Positions 12,700 through 24,044 are shown, counted from the first letter of the stretch. The stretch is DNA of 64,000 nucleotides from Chinchilla lanigera (GCF_000276665.1 NW_004955472.1:3483653-3547652); one strand, 5' to 3'. Made by a program: numbers and translations. Notes: generated from the letters alone by a model not told the origin.

Positions 12700-13270
12700 A
12701 TCAGAGAGGGATCATGTGAAGAGTGGTGACATTCACTCGGGAATAGAATAGCCCGACAATGGGAACAAGCAAGCGATGAGTGTGTTCAGAGATGAACGCA
12801 AGGGGAAATTTTAAAAGGTAAAAGTGAAGATTGCATGAGACATTTGGGAACAATAACCCTTAACTATGAAGATTAATAACAAGAGTGGCCCCCGTCTGGG
12901 TGGGACAGACAATTGCTGGGCAGATGTCCTTGCAGAAGTTTGCTCTTTTTTATGAAGTTGTGATGTGCTTTGTGCAAAGTTGTGGTTGTGGCGGTCTTTG
13001 GTGACCGTTGCTATCGGGTGGTTGCGTGTGAGAACCGGTGCTTCACAACCTCTCAGACTTGCTTATTTATTTATTTTTGTTTCCGTTCACAAGAAGCGAC
13101 TCCTGACTTGATTCTAACAACTTTTACACCTGTTTCTTCTTACTTGTTTTTTTTGGAACAGTATTTCACTGGTGTCTTTGTTTTGGGTGGTGATATGTAC
13201 AGGCTCAGTCTCTAAACAAGAAATTATTTCTGTTGGTTTAAAATGTCCTAAACAGAGAGCCACTCTGCTG
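12700..13270. other. Unique DNA upstream of a candidate exon
   Basis: No repeat recognised. The block at 12960-13130 is somewhat GC/TG-rich (ggttgtggcggtctttggtg) compared with its surroundings. No TATA box or CpG cluster is clear enough to name a promoter. Confidence 0.4.
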
Positions 13271-13275
13271 CCATC

Positions 13276-13403
13276 ATGGGGCCTGCATCTGCTGCTCACA
13301 GGAGCCCTGAGGAGGTGGCAGAGCTACCATCCACACCTTCTGCGGTGAGGGAGAGAAGCCTGGCATTGGCGGGAGGGAAGGCAAGGGATCGCTGTGTGCT
13401 CAG
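13276..13403 (+). CDS. Candidate first coding exon with Kozak start and strong donor
   Basis: ATG at 13276 has A at -3 and G at +4 (catcATGG, a strong Kozak context). It opens a 42-codon frame beginning MGPASAAHRSPEEVAELPST and reaches a consensus donor, CAG|gtgagt, at 13403/13404. Without splicing the frame stops two codons later. The segment is clearly GC-richer than the DNA around it. I do not recognise the peptide. The exon would end two bases into a codon (phase 2). This is compatible with the acceptors at 26529 and 31109, both of which need two upstream bases. Seen: start context, frame and donor. Inferred: that it is used. Confidence 0.22.
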
Positions 13404-13572
13404 GTGAGTGAAATTGCGAGCTCTGTCTTCCTTCTGCTTTGGTGCTCGGTGGGGAGGGTGGTAATCCGGGGAATGCACAGCAGAAAAGTGGGAAATGGGA
13501 ACAATGTTCCTCCAACTCCCTGCTTTTATTTTCAGGAGTCTCCTCAATTTTTCCTTTGCCCTTAGTTCATAT

Positions 13573-13740
13573 GATTTTTTTTTTTTTTCTTTTTTGCCTT
13601 TTTGAGACAGGGTCTCGCTATGCAGTTCAGGCTGAACTTGAGCTCATTTTGTAGCTCAGGCTGGCCTTGAACTTGCAACTATCCTCCTGCCTCAACCTCC
13701 CGGGTGCTGGGATTACAGGCATGCGCCACCACGCCCAGCA
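13573..13740 (-). repeat. B1-type SINE, minus strand
   Basis: T-run at 13573-13590, then 'gagacagggtctcgctatgc' followed by 'agttcaggctg'. Next come the duplicated 'tagctcaggctggccttgaa' block and 'gctgggattacaggcatgcg'. It is full length and only lightly diverged, and the internal duplication is visible as two 'caggctg' blocks. 'agttca' is present on both sides, a possible remnant of the target-site duplication. Confidence 0.92.
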
Positions 13741-13744
13741 GTTC

Positions 13745-15615
13745 ACGGAGTTTTACGCCCTGTGAGGCAGCCCTAGAATTTTGTCCTTGTATTGGCTAAT
13801 CTTTCTCCAGTTTTATTAGCACTTGTGTTGCAGAAGGACCCCAAAGACAAGAGTTTGGAGACAGGAACGTTTCTGTCTTGAAACAGATTGTCCTTTTGTT
13901 CTACAAGCTCCATCTGGATGTTTGCAATGACTTTATAAAAGTTGGTAAAATTTTAGATTTTCTGTGCTGACATGATCAAATGGTGCCTTTGCGGTTCTTT
14001 TTTAAAGCGAGGGTCCTCATTCTTCTTTATTGATGATGATTGTCACTGCACAGCATGCTTCTGTAGCTGTCTACCCTTCTGACTGAAAAGCTGTCATTTT
14101 TTTAATCAGAGTCTTTTAATTTTCCAAGTTTCGAGTCAATTAAACAGTGCTTAGAGCAGTGTTTTGGTGGCTCCCCAGAGGGCCTTTAAGTTCCGTCAGT
14201 GAGGGTCATTAAATGTTTCCAAACTTTTGAAGCTAAAATTAATATTAACACACTTGAATATTTTTTAAAAATGCCACAAAAGCATTTACCTGTCAGAGAG
14301 CAAGTCTGATAACAAGCAGCTATCCTTTTTTTCATATTTAATTTCAGAAATACTGAACCTAGACGGTGTAGTTGCCCAAGTTTAAATTCATCAAACGGAT
14401 GAAAAAAAATGATAAAGTGAAGTCCACAAAGTAAAATATAGAACTTCTGGCATTTAGCTTTAATTTTCTGTTGTAACAAAATGCTTACATGAAAGAATAC
14501 AATTCTTCCTTGAAAAATTGGAGCTATGCACAGCATTAGTAAAGACAGAATGCTCAGGGAACAACCACAAGCAAGTATGTATCTCTAATCGGAAAAACTT
14601 GAAACCAAATATGAAATGAAGTAAATATACTTAAAGCTTGATATTTACAAGTACCAAACATCAGTTCTAATAAAAATGTGTGCAATGTCAAAATTATTGA
14701 TTTGTAAAGAAAATTAGAAAAACAACGTCATTAGATAAATAAATAACATTTATAAGGTAATGGATAACATTACTTCTTCACGAAGTTTTATTGATGGAAT
14801 GCTCTCAGTGAAGTCATTAAAATGATAGATGTGTAATAAAGGCAGGTTTTACTTATGCAGTTTTCATATTTTTAACAGCATTAATGGGGAAACATTAATA
14901 TTTAGAATGCAAAGTTCACAGGGCTTATTACTGTCTTAGTAAAGAATAAAAGCCTTCTAATTTTATAGCATTTTCAAATAAAATAATGAATTACTTGAAT
15001 GAATTGTAAATCATTTTCAACAAATCTATAAAGTTATAAAACAATTAATTGCTCACTAAAAATAATAAATATAAAGCTGGTTTAATAAAAATTTTAGAGA
15101 AAGAAAGCCAAGCTCGTGACAGAATATGAAATAAAGTTCTTAAGCAAAATAAAGTGATTTAAATAGCAGGTGACAAAAAGTCCCACATTCGAGAGCGTGG
15201 ATTTCAGAAGGCAAAGGTGTTCCTAATGTAGTCAATGAAAAATAATTTGCGATTTCTACCTAGCGAAATGTAGCCAGGAGTTCATAATCTGGAGAGTGGC
15301 GTTGGTCTACGTGGAGGGGAGTAGGTGAGACAATACACAGTGATTTCCCATTAGGAATACCTATACTTTTACTCAATGCAAGTTCCTGCAGGACTACACT
15401 ATTTTCCTACATGTGGTAGAAACAATCCTCAAGACAAAACCAACAACAAAATCCAAAAGCAGATGTTTAAAAGTGAAGACATGATAAAATCAGTGATTTG
15501 TTGGCTTAGAAGCTTTACAAAGTCTTTGAATTTACCATTCCTTAAATCCATTCCCATACATATATATGTATTCAAGCACTTACAGCATTTTGAGACTAGA
15601 GGTTTTTTTGCTTGT
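13745..15615. other. Long repeat-free AT-rich block, possible conserved non-coding DNA
   Basis: No interspersed repeat recognised over about 1.9 kb. It contains many TAAT/ATTA cores, e.g. 'aaaacaattaattgctcac' near 15038. A 116-codon minus-strand frame (14186-14536) has no recognisable domain. The texture is that of old non-coding DNA kept free of insertions, which is suggestive only. Confidence 0.35.
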
Positions 15616-15619
15616 TTGT

Positions 15620-15690
15620 AATGAGAATGAGACTCCCAACCTCACACTTGCCAGGCAGGCACTGTGCCACTGAGCTATATCCCCAGCCAA
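15620..15690 (-). repeat. Old ID-type SINE, minus strand
   Basis: 'cctcacacttgccaggcagg' followed by 'cactgtgccactgagctata' and 'tccccagcc' is the complement of an ID-type tRNA-derived SINE. The tail side is degraded. Confidence 0.75.
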
Positions 15691-15694
15691 CAGT

Positions 15695-16610
15695 TTGAAC
15701 CTTCTCTGTTACTTTGTTTAATACAGTGTTGACCAGTGTAGTAATAAGCATGCAAATACAGTGCAAAACTCATTAAAACAATTGTCTATAAAATAATTGA
15801 TGAGTTTATGCTTACCCTGTTTGTGGATATTACACTTAAATCAGTGAATTCTTAGTGTGCAGGAATTTTCACTTTCATTCTCATTTGTTAATTATAAGAA
15901 TAATCAACTTCACTTTTGCCATATAGCTGAGCATAGTACGTAATATTTATAATACATAATACTGGTCAAGTTGCTTTGTTTTCCGTATCGCAGTTTTAAA
16001 GTTTCTAGTGTGAGTGATTAGCTGTCCTCGTAAGTGAGCCATCCGTAGCTAACAGATGGTTAGGTAATATTTGCGGAAGTGCTCAGATTTGGAGATCAAT
16101 TGTTGCTAGTTATTTACAGTTTGTTTTTCTATTGAATTTGGCATTCTATCTCCATTTAGAGAAAAAACATATTGGTACAGACTTACAACATAACTTACGT
16201 GTGGTTTCTAATTCTTACCGGTTCTTTCATCTTATCTTTCAGAAAATGGTCCTCTAGTCACTTCCACTGAAGTCCAGCCTTACTTTCTCTAATAGAATCC
16301 ATCCTAGTTTTGCTTACTTCTGCCTGTCGTTTATTCAATTCATAACTGCTTAGAATGACTGACAGTGTGAGAGGAAATGACAATATCATAGGAGAAAGCA
16401 CCCCGTTTCTCTCTTCCCTTCACGACCTCTAAAAGTGACCTGTTCATACAGACCATCCTGCACATTTTCCCATTTGTAGGATAAATCTGATCTGTCAGAA
16501 ATAAAAGAATTGCCAGAAACTAAGTAACAGAACAAGATATGTATAAATCAACAACCTAAATCTGATTTGGTAAAAAAGTAAGTTAAAAATAATTTGAATT
16601 TTGCTTCATA
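15695..16610. other. Unique DNA, no gene seen
   Basis: No repeat or candidate exon recognised between the ID SINE and the B1 element at 16.6 kb. Confidence 0.5.
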
Positions 16611-16626
16611 TGTCAGGGTATCTTCT

Positions 16627-16808
16627 CCTTCTTCTCCTCCTCCTGCTTCTTCTTCTTCTTTTGTCCTTTTGAGACAGGGTCTTGCTATGCAGTTCAGGCT
16701 GGCCTGAGCTCACTTTGTAGCCCAGGCTGGTCTCAAACTTGCATTGATCCTCCTGCCTCACGCTTCCCAGTACCAGGATTACAGGCGTGCACCACCATGC
16801 TTGGCCTC
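16627..16808 (-). repeat. B1 SINE whose tail became a (CTT)n microsatellite
   Basis: A normal minus-strand B1 body ('gagacagggtcttgctatgc' ... 'gattacaggcgtgcaccacc') is preceded by a CT/CTT-rich run (16621-16663) where the T-tail should be. A target-site duplication 'ggtatcttct' occurs at 16617-16626 and again at 16814-16823, so the CTT run lies within the insertion. Confidence 0.88.
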
Positions 16809-16829
16809 ATCATGGTATCTTCTTTGGCA

Positions 16830-18385
16830 TTAGAAAAACTTTCTTAATGCATCAGAAAAAGAACATATAATCTTTCCTTGTGTACAAATTGGAATCCGTG
16901 TAACAGTTTTACCAGATATTATTTTATTATTCTAAGAAAATAAACATTCCTTTTTTTTTGGGTTATTTCCTAAAATGCATGTTTGCTTATTATTTCATTA
17001 CAGAAGATATTTTTACTAAATTTCAAGCATATAAATAGCTAACATGTGGGAAAATAGTATCATGGCTGTGTGTTAATGGATTTGAGTCCTTTAGTATGAC
17101 AAATTGGCAAAAGTATCGGATTCACTTAAGTAACTTTAAAAATACAGCAAATACAGTTCATATTCTAACTTATTGGTAATATATTGTCTAGAACTTCATT
17201 TCATGTCAGTAGGGAAAACACATGACGGATTGTAGTAAAATTTGGACAACATTTTCACAACCGGCTAGCAGTAATAACTGTTGAGCACAATGGGGACTGA
17301 TGATATTTTCTGATGATATTTCTGAAAATCTAACATTGAATTGCACAACCTGGTAATGAATGATAAATGGTGGATGCTTAAATACATTTGTAAACATGGT
17401 AATCTGCAAAAGTATGCAATAATTTTGACCTCTAGGTAAAAATTTTATTTTAGGTTACTAAAAGATGTACAAATATCTTCAAAATTTTAGAATGAGATTA
17501 TCTCATGAAATCCCTCCATTTTGTAGTTATCAAAAGATATAATCATTTGATATGTTGATTTTGTCTTATTTTATCTGAAATAGGCTGAGATGCCTTAAGG
17601 TTCAAAATTTATTGTTTCTGATGATTTTTCTGAGCTTTGCTTTTCATATTACAATGTATTCTGCATAAAAATCCCACACATATATGATTTCAACAGTTTC
17701 AATATAATTATGTCAATAGTAAAATATTAACCTTAGTTAATAATTTTGAAGTATTTTACCCCACCCTTTCCCTGTGTCTCTTTTCACCTGGTGGATTTTT
17801 GTCTCTAATTTCCATTTGTTGCTTTGTTTTGGGTGTGTAATATACCGATGCAGAGAGATGCAATTTACAGAGAAAATACATGTATTGTTTAGTTTAGGTG
17901 ATTTTATATTCCTCTTAAAATACTGCATTGTTGTTTCCATTGATAAAAATAGTATTTTGTTTGCTTTATCTTGTTCACATCTACTACGGGTTAAAGCAGC
18001 ACAGGCATAGCGATGGTTGCTAGGTTGGGCTTCAGAGCACGTAATGTTTGAGAGCAGAACGACGTGGATCTGGTAAAACACAGTGGCCTTACGCCATCTT
18101 AACGGTGAAAGTTGGCATGTTGCTTGTGACAACAGCATGTGGAATGTGCTTCTAATTTTAAGCATTCATTTACTGGACTCGTGATTTTTCTGTAGTAACA
18201 TACTCATTTTACTTTCATTTACTTAATATTTTTGACCAATTGAATTGCTCTAAAGATACATTTTTATAGTATTGTACTACCCAATAATATCTGTGGAATT
18301 GTGGGATTATAGACACATTTTTATAAATGTTAAAGCAGCTGCATTATAATTAAAATTAAATATCTTTTATGCAGGTACTCATAAA
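16830..18385. other. Unique AT-rich DNA, no gene seen
   Basis: No repeat recognised. The 142-codon minus frame (17737-18165) and the overlapping 78-codon plus frame (17774-18010) show no family resemblance. They share the same DNA, so at most one could be real; both are probably chance. Confidence 0.45.
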
Positions 18386-18390
18386 ATCAT

Positions 18391-18798
18391 TGTTGTGACT
18401 TATACCTAGATGTCTTCCCAAAGCCTCATGCACTTTGGGCTTTTGGGGGTGACTGGATCGTATGTGTCTGATACTGGATGAACCCACTGGTTGGTTCAGC
18501 ATTGTTCTGGGCGTGGGTGCTGTCTCACGGAGGAGGGAGGACCCGCCGTGGAGGTGAGGGGCACCACTCATAGGCTTATGTCCTAGTGGGATAAAAAGGG
18601 AAAGAAGACGGGAGGCTCCCTCTTCCAGCTGCCATGCTATGCTCTTTTTCTCCTGAGCTATTTCCTTCTTGCATGGCACCCTGCTCTAGAGGCAGTGGAC
18701 TACGGATTGAAATCTGTACAAATCATGAGCTGAAATAAACTTTCCTCTTTTAATCTGTGGCTGTATTTTGGCTCACCAATGAGAAAGTAACTGAAATG
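18391..18798 (+). mobile_element. ORR1/MT-like MaLR solo LTR, plus strand
   Basis: Begins 'tgttgtgacttatacctaga' and has a 'cccaaagcctcatgca' block. The later 'tcatgagctgaaataaactt' block holds the AATAAA polyadenylation signal, and it ends 'aatgagaaagtaactga'. It aligns block by block with the LTR at 20676. Flanks 'atcat' and 'atgat' could be a 5-bp duplication with one change. Confidence 0.75.
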
Positions 18799-19410
18799 AT
18801 CATCTTACCTGACACATGTAATAGAACACTGACTTACACTTCTCTTATTATCAGAGTCCAAACATTATTAGACATGAGGATAAAAGACGGCAATACAGAA
18901 AGAAAAGAACAGCTAGAAGTGAGATTGAAAGGCAAAAAAGATAGAGAAAGTAATGAAAAATTAGGTTTGAAATAAAAATGTGAGTATGGATATATAGTAT
19001 TTATCAAAATATTCTTCTACTTCTAGTGAAAATCTGTTACTTTTACTGTCAACCCTCCATTAAGTCTTTATGTGGTAACACCACCAGGACTTTTTCTCAC
19101 AAATCATGCTGTCTCCTCATTGGATGACGTTCATTAAATTAAAAAATTCTTAAACATTTTTATTAGCACGTTAAGTTGCTTAACTTCTAGGAGGAGAAAC
19201 TTGGCATTTGTGCACAAAATTATAAATGAGCAACAATTTTGACCCAGTATCTGGTCTTCAGAAAATATTAATACAAATGATAAGGTTCTGTTCATAGAAA
19301 TGTGATTTACAACTGAAAGATCATAAAGTGAGGAGTAGAACATGACTTGAGAAGGGCCTCAATGTCAGAGGATTGAAATTTTTAAAAAATAATTTGACTT
19401 CTTTTCTGCT

Positions 19411-19434
19411 CATGGTTCTCAACTGTAATGAGGT

Positions 19435-19486
<52 letters not shown>

Positions 19487-19640
19487 GCACACACACACAC
19501 ACACACACACAGTTTTTACATTATAGTTTCCCACTGCTTTCCAATTCCACCCCAACAATTAGGTTCCAGTCTTGGTTCCACAAGCTCACAGGTGACAGAT
19601 GATTCTGGTCCAAGGATCACACTTTCAGAACATCGCCAGA
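19411..19640 (+). repeat. MER5-like hAT element with internal (CT)n(CA)n microsatellite
   Basis: Starts 'tggttctcaactgtaatgag' and ends near 'ggtccaaggatcacactttc', which matches the start and end pattern of MER5A/B (non-autonomous hAT-Charlie). The centre is replaced by a dinucleotide array. Diverged, so the subfamily is uncertain. Confidence 0.5.
19437..19513. repeat. (CT)n(CA)n compound microsatellite
   Basis: About 45 bases of pure CT repeat run directly into about 30 bases of CA repeat (one CG interruption, 'cacacgcacac'). The near-pure array suggests high length variability. The frames crossing it translate as Ser-Leu and His-Thr runs and are not genes. Confidence 0.97.
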
Positions 19641-19834
19641 GAAAACCCTGTGATGTCTTGCTGAGGGGTTAGATGCCGGCTTTCCAGGTACTCTGTATTT
19701 GGGCTTGGAGAGAGATGGGAGGGAAGTTAGCGAATCCACATTCAGGACTCCATTTAGTTACCAGTGTTTGCTTCCACATGTCGCTGCTGTGCGTACCAGA
19801 TCTGCAGCGGTCCTTGGCATAATCGAGCATTTTT

Positions 19835-19947
19835 GGTTTTTTTTTGTTTTTTGTTTTTTTTTGGTTTTTCTCCGGTACCGGGAACCGAACTCACGACCTT
19901 GCGCTTGCCAGGCAGGCGCTTTGCCGCTGAGCTAAATCCCCAGCCCC
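19835..19947 (-). repeat. Young ID-type SINE with target-site duplication, minus strand
   Basis: Read on the minus strand: GCTGGGGATTTAGCTCAGCG (A-box side), a CTTGCCAGGCAGG complement, a GTTCGGTTCCCGGTACCGG block (B-box side), then an A-rich tail. The flanks 'ataatcgagcattttt' (19819-19834) and 'ataatctagcattttt' (19948-19963) form a 16-bp duplication with one change. It has tRNA ancestry but is a SINE with a poly-A tail, not a functional tRNA gene. Confidence 0.95.
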
Positions 19948-20364
19948 ATAATCTAGCATTTTTGATCCAAAATTTAAGTTTTTCCAGCAAGATTCTAGTT
20001 CAGCAGCATCTTTAACACTGTCATATTTAAATGTGTGTGTATTTTATAATATTTGTTATCGTGAGTTATAAGTTCCTAACAAATTTAGGTTAACACTGCT
20101 ACTAGGAAAGTAATTTCTCTAATTTTTCTTTCGTGGACGCTGTCATGTCTTTTACTTCCCTGTTTCCTGTGCTTTAACCTGATGATCTTTAGTCCATGGT
20201 TCTCTCTGGCTGTTTAGAAATTAGGTACCTCATGTTAATTTTTCCACATTGGGTTCGTAGGTATTAAGCCAACATGGCCAAATGAACATTTTAAGTTTTT
20301 ATTAGCATCTAGAAATAGTGATGTGTGTATCATTTCACAATGAGAGTCTTAGAACTGATTTTCG

Positions 20365-20445
20365 CTAAAGTTGTCCAGGCTGAGCTAAACCCTGTGATCC
20401 AGAGAGCTGGCATGACAGGCGTGTGCCACAGTGCCCTGCTTCAGA
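20365..20445 (-). repeat. Decayed B1 fragment, minus strand
   Basis: 'gttgtccaggctgagctaaa' and then 'catgacaggcgtgtgccaca' retain the order of an inverted B1, but the middle is missing. Confidence 0.5.
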
Positions 20446-20675
20446 ATTCATTTTTAAAACGTATTTCTAAAAAATTTCTATGTAAAAAACATGCTTCAAT
20501 TGCTCAGACTGACTGAGAATCTCCTCTCCTTGTTGTGTCCCTTAGCATATCCAGTCATAATTCATGGAACGTGTAAGTATGCTGTCTTCCACAGAAAAAG
20601 GGACCCCAGGCTATGATGCAGATAATAGTACTGAAACAAGGAGATTATGTGTAGTTGTAAAGTTCTTTACGTGAG

Positions 20676-21049
20676 TGTTGTGGTTTGTGTCTGGATGTTC
20701 CCCCAAAGCCCCATGCAGTCACGGGGGCAGGTTCTAAAATTTGTGATTGATTCATTGTTTAGCGCTGGGATTACAGGTGTGAGTGCTACACCCACCCTAG
20801 GGTGGGCAGCCTGCATACAATATAAGGGACAGAAAGTTTCTTCTGTCATGCTCCTCCATGTTTGCTCTTGTTGCTTTTGCTGTTTTCCACCACCATGAAC
20901 TGTTGCCCTCTGCTATGTGCCACTCTGCTTTGGAGCCACCTGAGTATGGACTGAATCGTCCACAAACTATGAGCTAAATGAACCTTTCCTTCCTTAATTT
21001 TGAGCCTCAGGTATGTTCTCCCAGCAATGAGAGAAAGGTAACTAGGACA
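20676..21049 (+). mobile_element. ORR1/MT-like MaLR solo LTR, plus strand
   Basis: Starts TGTTGTGGTTTGTGTCTGGA and ends GGTAACTAGGACA, the TG...CA ends of a MaLR LTR. It has the 'gagctaaatgaacctttcct' block near its 3' end. The flanks 'gtgag' and 'atgag' fit a 5-bp duplication with one change. It resembles the LTRs at 18391, 29312 and 51581. No internal domain is attached. Confidence 0.8.
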
Positions 21050-21164
21050 ATGAGGAAGATGGAAGTGTCAGAGTGAGAGGATTTGGAGTGATGTAAGAAT
21101 AGAAATCAAGGAACAGTATTACAGCTTCCACATACTGCTCAATACATATCTACAAATTCAATTG

Positions 21165-21605
21165 TTCAAAGCAACTCATATTTATAAGCTTACAGTTGTG
21201 GATATCAAAAGCTGAAATGACTTCTGCAGGGCTAAACCCAGGGTGTATTTCCTTGGGATACTCTAGAGGAGAGGGCACTCCCTTGCTTTTTCACATTCTC
21301 CTGGAAGCTCTAGGGGAGAATCAGTTCTTTATTTCTTTCAGTTTCTGGATACTTTCTGCAATCTTCCGGACAGTGCTTCATCCATGTTTAAAGTATCTCC
21401 TCACTTTTGTTTCCTCTTCATATTTTTTTTTGCTGACTCTGACCCTCCTGCTGTCCATTTAGAAGAATGCTCATGACTACACTGCAAAACCAAGGATACT
21501 TTTCTCCATCCCAAGATTCTTATTTACACCTGCAAACTATTTTTTGGTATATTAACAGGTTTAGAGACTAGAATATGGACATCTTTGGAAACACATTATT
21601 CTACC
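21165..21605 (-). mobile_element. MLT1-like LTR, minus strand, diverged
   Basis: The plus strand has the inverted MLT1 order. 'ttacagttgtggatatcaaa' lies near the start, then 'ggaagctctaggggagaatc', then 'tttacacctgcaaactattt', and finally 'agactagaatatggacatct'. Old and broken; the boundary with the next fragment is uncertain. Confidence 0.5.
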
Positions 21606-21619
21606 TATCTCATGTAGAT

Positions 21620-21778
21620 TCTCCCCTCCAGGTTTTGGTAGGGATGCAGTGTTTGACTGTGGCCCCATAACATTCAGTTCACATTTTGGAATTCCAGATA
21701 TATAAGATAGTAATTTTTAAATATTTTAAGTGAGAAAGTTTATGATAACATATTACAGCAGCAATAGGAAACTAATAT
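21620..21778 (+). mobile_element. MLT1-like LTR 3' end fragment, plus strand
   Basis: Ends 'attacagcagcaataggaaa' plus 'ctaatatt', the typical 3' end of an MLT-type LTR. It faces the opposite way to the fragment immediately before it. Confidence 0.45.
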
Positions 21779-22365
21779 TCCTTCTCTTGTACAGTCTGCT
21801 AATCACTCAAGTATATCCCGTGCATTAAATCATTTTGCTAGAAATCAACACTTTTAATCTGTTTTGTTTTGAAGTTGATTTTACCATGTGGAAGTTTCAT
21901 TATCCTTTAGAATATGTAATTCACATCATTTACATATTCTACTAATATCTAATATTGACTAATATATGAAAAAAAGCTATCTAGCAATGCTAACTACAAA
22001 TGTGAATGACTTTTTATATTTGAATTATGTTCCATTATTAAAGGTGATATGTGTCTCTTAGGGTAATTTATCCTAATTAAGATTTGATATGTAATAGTTC
22101 TTTTCACTGAAAATATTTATTCTAATTTAAAGAGAAATGTTACTACTAAATATATACTGTAATTTTAAAACTTTGATGTATTTTTCCTATTTACAGAATG
22201 TCAGTTTTCGTGGTGAACCAAAATACTTGGGTTTGCGAAAAACAGTGATGAGTTTTTGCCATTGAATTTAAAATAGTGTATATGTAAAAATAAAATAATG
22301 TATATTATAATACATATTTTGTAATATGTAATATGAATCATATTACAGAATATATAATATATAAT

Positions 22366-22549
22366 NNNNNNNNNNNNNNNNNNNNNNNNNNNNNNNNNNN
22401 NNNNNNNNNNNNNNNNNNNNNNNNNNNNNNNNNNNNNNNNNNNNNNNNNNNNNNNNNNNNNNNNNNNNNNNNNNNNNNNNNNNNNNNNNNNNNNNNNNNN
22501 NNNNNNNNNNNNNNNNNNNNNNNNNNNNNNNNNNNNNNNNNNNNNNNNN
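22366..22549. other. Assembly gap (184 Ns)
   Basis: All N. The left edge is an AT-rich palindromic-looking run (22290-22365). The right edge is in the middle of an ID SINE, so the missing DNA includes that SINE's tail and probably an AT microsatellite. The 85-codon frame that crosses the Ns is meaningless. Confidence 0.99.
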
Positions 22550-22602
22550 ACCTTGTGCTTGCCAGGCAGGCGCTTTTGCCGCTGAGCTAAATTCCCAGCC
22601 CC
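22550..22602 (-). repeat. Young ID-type SINE, truncated by the gap
   Basis: 'accttgtgcttgccaggcag' and 'ccgctgagctaaattcccag' match the young ID copies at 19835 and 54575 with very few changes. Its B-box side and tail lie in the N gap. Confidence 0.93.
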
Positions 22603-23750
22603 TTGTTTATATTTTATTACCCTTTACTTTGCTTTTAATGCTGAGAACTAGCTCATCTGCTGGTATTTTAAAATTTTTTGATAAATTTTGGAGATGTAAA
22701 ACTCAGTAGCTAAAAACAGGATTATTAGAAAACCTTATATAATACAATACCACTTAGAATATGAATAATACCACATTTCTAGATTTCTCAATTTAATAGT
22801 ATTATTCAACTTCAATAATATTAATATAATCAACATGTAAATATTGTACATGGAGATGATTATAATTTTCATTATGTAATAATTCATACTTACATTAGTG
22901 ATTCTATTTTGCTTGGAGAGTTTAAGAATAAAACATACATGTACGGTACAGCATCCAAATTATATTAGCTAAAATATCCATCATACTGTTACTGTTATTG
23001 TTATTATTGTCAGTTATAAATATTTTCAAGATTTTAAGGTTTTGTTATAATCTTAATTTTAAATTAAAAAATTTTTCATTTAAATATATCAGTCTCTTAT
23101 AGAAAAATGTATTGTTTGGGAGATAACTTTTGAATAGTTTGAATTAACAACTTGTGGGAAAGGAGAAAAATACACCTTGCTGAAAGACAGCTGCCATTTT
23201 GATTAGAGAAGTTTAAATTGTTATATGTCATGATGATAGTAACAAGAAAAACAAATACACCCAACACTCCAAGAGATGAAACTCCACAGCAAAAAATGTT
23301 ATAAAGAAAATTGTATGTCAACTTGTCTTCCGCATCTTTGTTTATGTAAGAATGTTTCTCATAATCACAAGCCAGCTCTCACATGGATGGGGAAAAAATT
23401 CATACAATTACAGTGTTTCAAAGAAACTAAGAAAAAAGCTTGAACATTTAACTTTAAACACAGTTGGTAAACCCGTGACATCTGACAAAAACAAATACAT
23501 ATCTTGATTTGTATCTTAGGCGAATTCTAAATGTAGCCTCTCGGAGGATTTCCAAAGGCCTAAGTCTTGCAGAGGAAAATGTGTTCATCATCAAACACCT
23601 GAAGATAAATAAGAAAGAACCCAGTGTGAATAAGAGTCGTTAGAAATAACTAGATGACTGAGTTCACAACAGAGGCAAGTTTTAGATTTTTGCCACCTTA
23701 TAAAATAGATGTGTTTGATGCATTTAAAGAAACAAATAACATGAAAACAA
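22603..23750. other. Unique AT-rich DNA, no gene seen
   Basis: No repeat recognised. The 74-codon minus frame at 23097-23321 encodes a hydrophobic, valine/leucine-rich stretch but has no identifiable family. Confidence 0.45.
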
Positions 23751-23759
23751 GTTGGATAA

Positions 23760-24015
23760 ATATGTGAAGCTATTCAGTACACAAAACAATCTGGCATCTC
23801 TCATAAAGCTGAGGATAGGTCATTTTCTATGACCTAGCTCATTACAGACATAAAAGGAACGGCTGAAGAACTTAAAAATATTATGTCAAGCCACAGAAAT
23901 AAGATTAATAAAAAAATGGGATAAAGAAAGCCCATAAAATTAAATCTAAGAAACAAATGTAAAGAAATGTCCAACTTCACTAATAATTAAATAAATGTAT
24001 AATTCAGGGTTTGGA
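23760..24015 (+). mobile_element. Possible L1 3' fragment, plus strand
   Basis: 'cacaaaacaatctggcatct' near 23780 and 'ccaacttcactaataattaa' near 23970 resemble L1 3'-region blocks. They are heavily diverged and the match is weak. Confidence 0.35.
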
Positions 24016-24044
24016 TAAAATGAGAGCAATGAGATGATTAATAT

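Noticed and set aside
17737..18165. 142-codon minus frame
   Set aside because: No domain, no splice support, and a second frame is open on the other strand over the same bases.
19373..19672. 99-codon frame with Ser-Leu and His-Thr runs, and its minus-strand Arg-Glu counterpart
   Set aside because: Both are translations of the (CT)n(CA)n microsatellite and flanking MER5-like DNA.
19835..19947. Possible tRNA gene (A- and B-box-like sequences on the minus strand)
   Set aside because: Poly-A tail, flanking duplication and near-identical copies at 22550 and 54575 show it is an ID-type SINE.
22333..22590. 85-codon frame crossing the Ns
   Set aside because: Most of it is undetermined residues; the defined ends are AT-rich DNA and a SINE.
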